From an uncultured Collinsella sp. (GTDB lineage: Bacteria; Actinomycetota; Coriobacteriia; Coriobacteriales; Coriobacteriaceae): a stretch of 64,000 nucleotides of DNA. Positions 44,258 to 50,938 of this stretch are shown here, one piece after another. Every line of letters begins with the position of its first letter. Positions within the stretch are counted from its first letter, which is position 1. The stretch covers positions 1-64,000 of the forward strand of contig UQMD01000001.1 of assembly GCA_900542155.1 (NCBI GenBank). The letters are read 5' to 3'. The position numbers and the translations under genes were made by a program. The notes beneath the pieces were generated by a model. It was not told the origin of the DNA. It ran no database searches and saw only the letters and a program-made list of their open reading frames with translations.

Positions 44258-45165
44258 GGCAGCGGTGCGCTCGCTGCGTCCATCCCACACGCGTGGCGCA
44301 GTGAGCGCATTGCCTCAACGAGGATGACGCCAGCGATAGCGACCGTAATTGCCACATCGAACGGCGTGTTCACAAACCAGAGCAACGTCATGAGATACGA
44401 CCCGGCGTTAAAGGCAAAGTGCAACAGGATCGTGTAACGGAGCTTTCCGGTGGTCACGAGCACCCAGCCAAAGACCAGACCGGCAGCGCCCGCGTAGCAA
44501 CCCTGCACCCAATTCATGTGCATAAAACCGAAGATTGCCGCCTGCAGCACAATCGCCGCGGCAATACCCCACGTACTTGGGGCCGCCCAGGACACCATGG
44601 CGCCGTCCTGCGCACCCGCACGACGCCGGCGCTTCCAAAGTGGGCGACACTGCGGGTTAAACGCTCGGAGCGAAAACTCAAAAATGATGCCGCGCACCAG
44701 CAGCTCTTCACAAAATGGGGCGCCGAGCACCGTAGTCAGGACGGCGAGATAGCTGGTGTCACCCATGCCTGTTTCCTCGACAAGCTCGCTGTAGTCGGCC
44801 GCGGCATCGGGCAACAGCGCCAGCACGGCGTCGATCACGTAGCCAACGACCACCTGCAGGGCTAGGCCAATCACGATAACGCAAACGATGCGCTTCCATG
44901 CAGCATTTGCTCCCCCGCCAAGCGGGCGCTCGCCCTGCCAGCGCGCCATAAACGAGCGCGGCCACAGATAACGCCACCACAGCAGCGCCATCAAAAACGA
45001 CGCCATCTGCGCGGCAGCCTGAAGCAATTGAATATCGAGGTCGTCAATCGAAAAGCCCATGAACACCGATGCGACGCCCAGAGCGGAAAACAAAACCACG
45101 CTCAGGGCGATATCGGCAGCGACGACGCCAAAACAGGCAAGCGCCCAAATCATCGCATTGAGCAT
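44254..45165 (-). CDS. CPBP-family intramembrane metalloprotease
   Basis: A 303-aa protein with about eight membrane helices. CPBP (Rce1/CAAX-like) motifs are present: motif 1 FCEELLVRGIIFEF (Glu-Glu...Arg, about 155), motif 2 FGFMHMNWVQG (His, about 222) and motif 3 LHFAFNAGSYL (His, Asn, about 260). Family members cleave membrane substrates or serve as bacteriocin-immunity factors; which applies here cannot be told. The start follows GAGGAGG by five bases. The stop overlaps that of the YgiQ gene in a shared CTAG. Confidence 0.88.
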   Translation of the reverse strand: MLNAMIWALACFGVVAADIALSVVLFSALGVASVFMGFSIDDLDIQLLQAAAQMASFLMALLWWRYLWPRSFMARWQGERPLGGGANAAWKRIVCVIVIGLALQVVVGYVIDAVLALLPDAAADYSELVEETGMGDTSYLAVLTTVLGAPFCEELLVRGIIFEFSLRAFNPQCRPLWKRRRRAGAQDGAMVSWAAPSTWGIAAAIVLQAAIFGFMHMNWVQGCYAGAAGLVFGWVLVTTGKLRYTILLHFAFNAGSYLMTLLWFVNTPFDVAITVAIAGVILVEAMRSLRHACGMDAASAPLP

Positions 45166-45182
45166 GCCAACCTCCTCAAAAC

Positions 45183-45240
45183 CCGGCACTTAGGGACGTT
45201 CCTTAACTGCCGGCAGAAAAGGAACGTCCCCAAGTGCCGG
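45183..45240. repeat. Palindrome, family C copy 1
   Basis: CCGGCACTTAGGGACGTTCC (45183-) pairs with GGAACGTCCCCAAGTGCCGG (-45240) around an inner CTGCCGGCAG. The same arms, GGGACGTTCCTT and GCCGGCA, recur at 61546-61607. It lies between the CPBP gene and the RelB-like gene. Confidence 0.7.
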
Positions 45241-45253
45241 CAGTTTGGGACAG

Positions 45254-45457
45254 TCATTGTTGATGAGAATCGGGCGCAGTGCCAAAAGCCCCGTTGGGCG
45301 AGATGTCGAACGGGAAGGTGCCGCAGCGATTGAACGCAGCGATAAACATGCGGATGGCGTTGGACGGCGTGGTACCCACGAGCTGGGTTGCCGCCGCGAA
45401 GGCTGCCTTCTCCTCGGGCAAGACCTTCGCGACAACCGGGGTCATGTGTTCTGCCAT
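45254..45457 (-). CDS. RelB/DinJ-like antitoxin without a toxin gene
   Basis: A 67-aa protein whose N-terminal part matches RelB/DinJ antitoxins: VAKVLPEEKAAFAAATQLVG (ribbon and first helix), TPSNAIRMFIAAFNRCG, then GTFPFDI, the family's conserved Phe-Pro-Phe. AAAAAGGAAG precedes the ATG. Normally a RelE/YafQ toxin gene follows at once; here the stop is followed by a palindrome and then the opposite end of the CPBP gene. It is an orphan antitoxin, possibly a solitary repressor or an anti-addiction remnant. Confidence 0.75.
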   Translation of the reverse strand: MAEHMTPVVAKVLPEEKAAFAAATQLVGTTPSNAIRMFIAAFNRCGTFPFDISPNGAFGTAPDSHQQ

Positions 45458-45673
45458 GGCGCTTCCTTTTTGAAACGACGGTGGTGCGGATAGATGCGGG
45501 CCACGCGGCTGGGCGACGGGCTGTGAAGGCAACCCGATTGGCCCGCATCTGGAGTTTGTTTCTACAGCGTTGGTATTACTTGGTATTCCTAAGTATTACC
45601 CCGCAGATAGAATACCATACCCGACCCCATGGGGACGGAGAAAAAACGGATCCTTTTGTTGCTGAGTAAGTAT

Positions 45674-45899
45674 TTAGAGCGTGATGATATCCGAGATATT
45701 GAGGGCCTGAGCGTCGACGACATCGTGCGTGGCAAACAACATCATGCGGCCGTCGAGCAAGTCGAGCACGACCTCGGCGCATGCGTCGCGCGCAGCGGTA
45801 TCTAGACCGGTAAAGGGCTCGTCCAGAATCACCGCGTCGCCTGGGCACAGCAGGGCTCGGGCAATCTCGATGCGACGGCGCTGCCCACCCCCATATCAA
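45674..45899 (-). pseudogene. C-terminal fragment of an ABC transporter ATPase
   Basis: The minus strand encodes GGQRRRIEIARALLCPGDAV and then VILDEPFTGLD (Walker B and D-loop) and FATHDVVDAQ (H-loop), ending in TAA at 45676-45674. Only the second half of an ABC ATPase is present; the signature Ser is missing at the broken edge (GGQ follows directly on a non-ABC sequence), and there is no Walker A and no start. The break falls near 45899, next to the terminator of the sugar operon. It is a deletion remnant. Confidence 0.8.
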
Positions 45900-45911
45900 C
45901 CCTTTGCGCAA

Positions 45912-45951
45912 AACGGCAATGCCCCGTCCGCGCTAACACGCGAACAGGGCA
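45912..45951 (-). terminator. Terminator of the alpha-glucoside PTS operon
   Basis: AATGCCC and GGGCATT enclose a second CGCG/CGCG stem; on the minus strand GCCGTTTT follows. It lies about 50 bases beyond the phospho-glucosidase stop. Confidence 0.6.
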
Positions 45952-46002
45952 TTGATCAAGTTTTACGGTCAGCGGCTCTTTTGTGCCAGAGACCTTCTGT
46001 CT

Positions 46003-47385
46003 TTAGCGAAGCTCGGGCCAGTAACCCTTGTTGGCCTCGATCATGTCGTCGAGAACCTCCTTGGCGACCTTCATCGAAGGCACGGTCTTGTTGAGCGTAA
46101 AGGCCTTGAGCGCCTTCTCGTACGAACCCTCGATCGTAGCCTCGACGATGAGCTTCTCGGAGTTCAGCTGCTGCATCATAAGACCCTGCTGGAACAGCGG
46201 GATGTTGTCGCGGCTGATGACCTCGGGGCCGTTCTTGCCAATGTAGGCAGGCAGCTCGACCATGGCGTCGTAGGGCATGTTGGGGATAGCGCCCTTGTTC
46301 TCGCAAATGACCAGGAAGCGCTGCTTGGTATCGTTCTTCAGAGCGATGGCCAGATCGGCAATCCAGTCGCCGTGGCTGCCCGCATAGAACGTGCCCTCGT
46401 CGATCTCGCCCGTCTTCTCGTAATGGTCGATGCCATCAAAGAGGTTCTTCTCGCGCGTCTCCTCGACCTCGTTTGCACGGGTGCGCTCGGGGTTGGAATG
46501 CTCGACGAACTCCTTCTGCTGCAGGTAGTAGTTCAGATACGTGTTGGGCAGGTACTCCGGGAAGCACTCCATGATCTCGTACTCGCCCTTCCAGACGTAG
46601 TACCAGCTGCCCTTGGTGTGGCGGTTCTGCTCGGGATGCTCGTCGGTGGCCTCCTCGGGCTTCTTGGACATCAGCGAGCTCATGCCCTTGAGGTAAGAAT
46701 CGGGCAGCAGAATCTCGTGCTCCTTGATGTACTCGCGCAGCTGCGGGAGCACCTCCTCGCCCTTGTGGCGGATCGAGGTGAACCAGCCAAAGTGGTTGAG
46801 GCCAAAGTAGTCGTACTCGACGTCCTTCTTGTCGATATCGAGTGCAGCGCAAACCACGTCGATAATCGCGATCGGCATGTCGCAGATGTTGATGATGCGA
46901 GCGTTGGGGCGCAGGACGCGGCAGCCCTCGGAGACGATGGCGGCAGGGTTGGAGTAGTTGAGAATCCAGTAGTCCTTCTTGGCGTACTTCTCAACGTCGT
47001 CAATCAGCTCGACCATGGGGAAGATGGTACGCATGCCGTAGGCAAGGCCGCCGCAGCCGCAGGTCTCCTGGCCCACGCAGCCGTGACGCAGCGGAATCTT
47101 CTCGTCCTGCTCGCGCATGGCATAGCCGCCCACGCGCATCTGGGCAAACACGAAGCTCGCGTCGGTAAAAGCCGTCTTTTTGTCGGTGGTCACCGTAAGC
47201 TTGATGTCCAGGCCGAGGTCCTCGTGCAAAATCCAGTCCACGAGCACGCCGATCTTGCGCTGGCGCTCCTCGTTGATGTCGTACAGACGAATCTCGTCAA
47301 CGTCGAGCTCGTCCTTGCGCAGAGCGATGGACTTGACGATGCCGGGGGTAAAGGTGGATCCGCCACCACACAGAGTAATGATCAT
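46003..47385 (-). CDS. glvA: 6-phospho-alpha-glucosidase (GH4)
   Basis: A 460-aa GH4 enzyme using NAD and a divalent metal to hydrolyse phosphorylated disaccharides from the PTS. The NAD loop is CGGGSTFTPGIV (about 6-17), followed by LRHGCVGQETCG and NYSNPAAI. The metal-site motif reads ICDMPI (about 171-176); in this family CDMP marks 6-phospho-alpha-glucosidases (GlvA, MalH, AglB), whereas CNVP marks the beta enzymes, so maltose-6-phosphate is the likely substrate. NHFGWFTSI and HSNPERTRANEV also fit GlvA. It is the last gene of the crr-licT-EIICB-glvA operon, three bases after EIICB. Confidence 0.88.
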   Translation of the reverse strand: MIITLCGGGSTFTPGIVKSIALRKDELDVDEIRLYDINEERQRKIGVLVDWILHEDLGLDIKLTVTTDKKTAFTDASFVFAQMRVGGYAMREQDEKIPLRHGCVGQETCGCGGLAYGMRTIFPMVELIDDVEKYAKKDYWILNYSNPAAIVSEGCRVLRPNARIINICDMPIAIIDVVCAALDIDKKDVEYDYFGLNHFGWFTSIRHKGEEVLPQLREYIKEHEILLPDSYLKGMSSLMSKKPEEATDEHPEQNRHTKGSWYYVWKGEYEIMECFPEYLPNTYLNYYLQQKEFVEHSNPERTRANEVEETREKNLFDGIDHYEKTGEIDEGTFYAGSHGDWIADLAIALKNDTKQRFLVICENKGAIPNMPYDAMVELPAYIGKNGPEVISRDNIPLFQQGLMMQQLNSEKLIVEATIEGSYEKALKAFTLNKTVPSMKVAKEVLDDMIEANKGYWPELR

Positions 47386-47388
47386 TGT

Positions 47389-49005
47389 TTACTGCTCCTT
47401 CTCAATTGCGTTTTCGACCTTGTCGCGCATCTCGGCGACCTTCATGCCAAAGATGATCTGGATATTATTGCCGTTGCGGTTGATGCCGCTGTTGGGCACG
47501 TGGTTGATGAGGTTCTCATCGATGAGGTCCGGGTTCTTAACGTTCACGCGGAGACGCGTAAAGCAGTTCTCGAGCTCCTCGATGTTGTCCTTGCCGCCAA
47601 GACCTGCGACCAGATCGGCAATGCCCGCATCGACGCCCTCTGCGGGAGCCGCGGCAACAGCGCCCTGCTTCACCGCGACAGACGCGGCGGCCTCGCCCTC
47701 GGCGACGGACTCGGCGAGCTCGGACTCCTCCTCGCGACCAGGCGTGTGGAGGTTGAGCTTCTTAATAAGGAAGGTGAAGAGGAAGAAGTACAGAGCGGCG
47801 TTGACGACTCCGAGCACCAGCATGACCGGCCAGTTGGTCTTGTCGACACCGAGGACCAGGTTGGAGACCACGATGTTGATGATGCCGCCTGCAGTCGAAG
47901 CGGGCACGGAGAGGACCTTGAGCAGGACCAGGAAGATGCCGGAAAGAACCGAGTGAACGACAAAGAGCACGGGAGCGGCAAAGACAAAGAGGAAGTCCAT
48001 GGGCTCGGTCACGCAGGAGAGCACGGCGGTGATGATCAGCGGGATGATAACGGCCTTGGTCTTATCCTTGTTCCCCTTGTAAGCGGTGAAGATAAAGGCG
48101 AGACCGATACCGATGTAGGGCCACAGGTTGTTGAAGGTGTAGCTGTTGAAGTAGGTGCTATCGGAGAAGGGCTGGCCCGTCATTGCCATCTCGGCGACAC
48201 GGATGGGATAGGCGCCGGCGATAACCTGATCACCCAGCGTCAGGGTGCCACCCACATCGGAGAACTGGAACGGGGTGTAGATGAGGTGGTGCAGACCGGT
48301 GGGAACGAGCAGCTTGTTGAGCATGCCGTAGATAAACAGACCGATGTTGCCCGATTCCTTAATGATGCCGGCAACGGAGGAGATAGCACCCTGAACCGGA
48401 GGCCAAACGATGCAGAAGCCAGCACCCATGATCCAGGAAATGATGATCATGATCAGGAACGGAAAGCGAACGCCCGAGAACATCGAAAGGGCAATGGGGA
48501 ACTGCTTGTTCGAGTACTTGTTGAACACGGCACCGGTAATGCAACCAAGAATGATGCCGCCAAACACGCCGGTATCGAGCACCTGGATGCCCATAACGGT
48601 GGCCTGGCCGGTTCCGGTAAGGCCGAGCATGCCGCTCGCCTCGGCAAGAGAACCGGTGGCGTTGAGCACGATGTTATTGGCCTGCAGGAACAGGAAGAAC
48701 GACATCAGGGCGATCAGCGAAGCATGGCCCTTGTTCTTCTTTGCCATGGCGCCGGCGATGCCCACGCAGAACAAAATCGAGAGGTTGTTGATGATAAACA
48801 TCAGCGACTGATAGACAACGGCGCCCACAAGCTGGAACGGGCCGGAGCCCAGCACGGGGACCACGGCGCAGATGGTCTTGTTGGTCAGAATGATGCCCAC
48901 GATGAGCAGGATGCCGGCAACCGAGAGATACATCATCGGCTGAACGATCGACTTCGCGAACACCTCCAACGGCGCTTTGAAATTGAACTTCTTTTTTGCG
49001 GTCAT
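47389..49005 (-). CDS. PTS alpha-glucoside/maltose EIICB permease
   Basis: A 538-aa sugar transporter of the glucose-glucoside PTS family. The EIIC domain (about 1-420) has about ten membrane helices and the sugar-site motif VTEPMDFLFVF with KLLVPTGLHH. A linker rich in Ala/Glu leads to an EIIB domain (about 460-535) with the phosphorylated Cys in ELENCFTRLRVNVKN. EIIA is encoded separately two genes upstream. Together with GlvA the likely sugar is maltose or a related alpha-glucoside. The start at 49005 follows AAGGGGAG by nine bases. Confidence 0.92.
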   Translation of the reverse strand: MTAKKKFNFKAPLEVFAKSIVQPMMYLSVAGILLIVGIILTNKTICAVVPVLGSGPFQLVGAVVYQSLMFIINNLSILFCVGIAGAMAKKNKGHASLIALMSFFLFLQANNIVLNATGSLAEASGMLGLTGTGQATVMGIQVLDTGVFGGIILGCITGAVFNKYSNKQFPIALSMFSGVRFPFLIMIIISWIMGAGFCIVWPPVQGAISSVAGIIKESGNIGLFIYGMLNKLLVPTGLHHLIYTPFQFSDVGGTLTLGDQVIAGAYPIRVAEMAMTGQPFSDSTYFNSYTFNNLWPYIGIGLAFIFTAYKGNKDKTKAVIIPLIITAVLSCVTEPMDFLFVFAAPVLFVVHSVLSGIFLVLLKVLSVPASTAGGIINIVVSNLVLGVDKTNWPVMLVLGVVNAALYFFLFTFLIKKLNLHTPGREEESELAESVAEGEAAASVAVKQGAVAAAPAEGVDAGIADLVAGLGGKDNIEELENCFTRLRVNVKNPDLIDENLINHVPNSGINRNGNNIQIIFGMKVAEMRDKVENAIEKEQ

Positions 49006-49104
49006 AGCGGTACTCCCCTTCCTTTTCCGCAAATTGAGATAGGTGTGCCCTAGACAAGACCGTGAGCCTTGCCTTATATCAATCGATGTGTGGGCACGTT
49101 ATGC

Positions 49105-49971
49105 CTAGAGACCAGGTTCTCCAAGCAGGTTAACAATGTGATATGCGAGATAACTCTTCTCGGCATCGGTAACGACAACGTTATAGGTAGACGCTAAGTG
49201 GTCGGCAATTGACTCCGCGCACGAGAACGCCCTCGGATACGCCGTTTCATCGATACGGAACAGCGCGTCGCCATTGACCTGCCCCGCCGCGGGATCGAGC
49301 GCTCGCTGCGCAAAAAACTGCAGATGGCGAACGAAACGCTCGTACGGCAACGAGGTGACGTCAAGGGTCGTGGCATAGTGCTCGGAAACAATCGCGAGCA
49401 CGTCGCGAACAAGCTGGACCGAAACAATCAGACGGTCAGAGCGCTGCGGCATGGTGGCGTTGACGATATGCAGCGTAATAAAACCCTGCTCTTCTTCGCT
49501 CATCTGGATGCCCATATACTCCTTGATAATCTGCAGCGCACGGCCCGCAAGCGCGTACTCCTTGCGATAGAACTGCTGGATCTCGAGCAGCAGCGGGTTC
49601 TCGCAGGGAACGCCTTTGCGCTCGCGCTCCAAAGCAAGGCTGATATGGTCTGCGAGAGCAATGAGAATCTTGTCGTTGATATCAACATTGAGCTCTCGAC
49701 GGAGCATCTGAACGATGTCCTCGGAAATCACGAGGTTGACGGTGGGGATGGACTCCAAAAGATGTGCCAAGCGGTCAATCGTACGCGAATCCTGAGAAGT
49801 GCCCTCCTGCAGCGCATAGGTCTTTTCGACCGATGCCTCATCGATAGCGTCGCCGGCATGGCGGCCAAAGCAGAGGCCTCGGCCGATGACGATGAGCTCG
49901 GAGCCATCGTCCGAAGTGACCATTGCGACGTTATTGTTGAAAACTCGCTTGATAACCACGGTACCCACCAC
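49105..49971 (-). CDS. BglG/LicT-family transcription antiterminator
   Basis: A 288-aa protein. The RNA-binding CAT domain is at 1-55 (VIKRVFNNNVAMV...ELIVIGRGLCFGR), followed by two PTS regulation domains with conserved His in IALADHISLALER, GFITLHIVNA and YLAYHIVNLL. It binds an RNA antiterminator hairpin in the operon leader and lets transcription continue when the sugar is present, with EIIB and HPr phosphorylating the PRDs. The start is a GTG at 49971 or the GTG four codons later; the binding site is weak. It sits between the EIIA and EIICB genes. Confidence 0.93.
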   Translation of the reverse strand: MVGTVVIKRVFNNNVAMVTSDDGSELIVIGRGLCFGRHAGDAIDEASVEKTYALQEGTSQDSRTIDRLAHLLESIPTVNLVISEDIVQMLRRELNVDINDKILIALADHISLALERERKGVPCENPLLLEIQQFYRKEYALAGRALQIIKEYMGIQMSEEEQGFITLHIVNATMPQRSDRLIVSVQLVRDVLAIVSEHYATTLDVTSLPYERFVRHLQFFAQRALDPAAGQVNGDALFRIDETAYPRAFSCAESIADHLASTYNVVVTDAEKSYLAYHIVNLLGEPGL

Positions 49972-49977
49972 AAGAAT

Positions 49978-50490
49978 TTACTCGGAAAGCCAGACGACAG
50001 GCTCTTTAACAGCAACAGGGCCGGAAGCATGCTCACGAAGAGTCGAGTTCTCCGAGCGCTCGCATACAATAACGAAGACCGTGGGGTCGAAGCCAGCGGC
50101 GCGAACCGCGTCGAAATCGACCTCGACGAGGGGCTGGCCCGCATCGACATGGTCACCCTGAGCAACAAGCGCATGGAAGCCCTTGCCCTCAAGTTTAACA
50201 GTGTCGATTCCGATATGCAGCATCACCTGAGCAGAGCTGTCGTCGGACATGATGCCCAGCGCGTGCTCAGTCGGAAACAGCGCCGCGACGGTGCCGGAAA
50301 CAGGAGCGCACACCGTTCCCTCTTGGGGAACCACGGCAACGCCATCGCCCACGGCACGGCTGCTAAAAGCGGGGTCATTGGTATTTTCTAGATGAACAAG
50401 CTCGCCGGAAACGGGAGCGAGGATTTCGAACTCGGAAGCTGCAGTCTTCTGCTCATCCGAACCGCCCATCAGGCGAGAAAAGAAACCCAT
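49978..50490 (-). CDS. crr: PTS glucose-type EIIA component
   Basis: A 170-aa phosphocarrier. The active-site His is in VMLHIGIDTVKLEGKGF (about 93), with a second conserved His in LFPTEHALGI (about 78), and the Gly-rich PVSGELVHL and APVSGTV strands. It passes phosphate from HPr to the EIIB of the partner permease. It is the first gene of the operon; the ATG at 50490 follows AAGGGACATGCC. The promoter at 50628-50655 and a candidate antiterminator hairpin lie upstream. Confidence 0.93.
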   Translation of the reverse strand: MGFFSRLMGGSDEQKTAASEFEILAPVSGELVHLENTNDPAFSSRAVGDGVAVVPQEGTVCAPVSGTVAALFPTEHALGIMSDDSSAQVMLHIGIDTVKLEGKGFHALVAQGDHVDAGQPLVEVDFDAVRAAGFDPTVFVIVCERSENSTLREHASGPVAVKEPVVWLSE

Positions 50491-50570
50491 GGTGGCATGT
50501 CCCTTCATAAATATAGCCCAACCAAAATCAAGCGAATGCATCCATAGACACACACCCGTTCAAAGACTTT

Positions 50571-50602
50571 GGTTAGGCCCACGTCCGAGGGACTCGGTAA
50601 CC
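50571..50602 (-). promoter_or_regulatory. Candidate antiterminator hairpin (RAT) in the sugar-operon leader
   Basis: On the minus strand GGTTA...TAACC closes a 32-nt hairpin with an inner CCGAG/CTCGG stem. It lies about 20 bases after the predicted transcript start and 80 before crr. Size and layout resemble the RNA target of BglG-type proteins, but the sequence departs from known consensus and no overlapping terminator is clear. Confidence 0.35.
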
Positions 50603-50627
50603 TTCCGCATTTCTTTTTACGGGAGTT

Positions 50628-50655
50628 ATTGTAGACAAGCCCAAAGCCAGAACAA
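50628..50655 (-). promoter_or_regulatory. Promoter of the alpha-glucoside PTS operon
   Basis: Minus-strand TTGTTC (50650-50655), a 16-base spacer and TACAAT (50628-50633), about 140 bases before the crr start. Confidence 0.55.
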
Positions 50656-50727
50656 CCATTATGACCGGTGAGCGGTATTTTTTCTTCGATAAACGGTATT
50701 TAAGCGACACTTAGGGACACTCCTTGT

Positions 50728-50874
50728 TTGGTGCATGGGGGACAGGTTACTTTGCACCAATCATGAGTTGCGGTGAAATAGGGACTGAAAAGCCGCTCAA
50801 AAGGCCAAAACAGTCCGTATTCCACCGCAACTTCAAGACGTTGGTGCAGATTAACCTGACCTCTTTGCACCAAA
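50728..50874. repeat. Family D palindrome split by a family A palindrome
   Basis: A left D half (50728-50760, TTGGTGCA...TTTGCACCAA) and a right D half (50842-50874, TTGGTGCAGATTAACCTGAC) flank a complete family A palindrome at 50766-50833 (AGTTGCGGTG...CACCGCAACT). The uninterrupted D form occurs at 56785-56851. A partial family C half (CTTAGGGACACTCCTTG) is at 50710-50726. Confidence 0.65.
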
Positions 50875-50907
50875 AAGGGCCCCGAGCATAGTCTGCTCGG
50901 GGCCCAA
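50872..50907 (-). terminator. Terminator of the DEAD-box helicase gene
   Basis: GGGCCCCGAGCA (50878-50889) pairs with TGCTCGGGGCCC (50895-50906) around TAGTC; the minus strand continues with TTTTT. Confidence 0.92.
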
Positions 50908-50938
50908 ACTCATCTCGCCTTATCGCGCGATGCGTATG

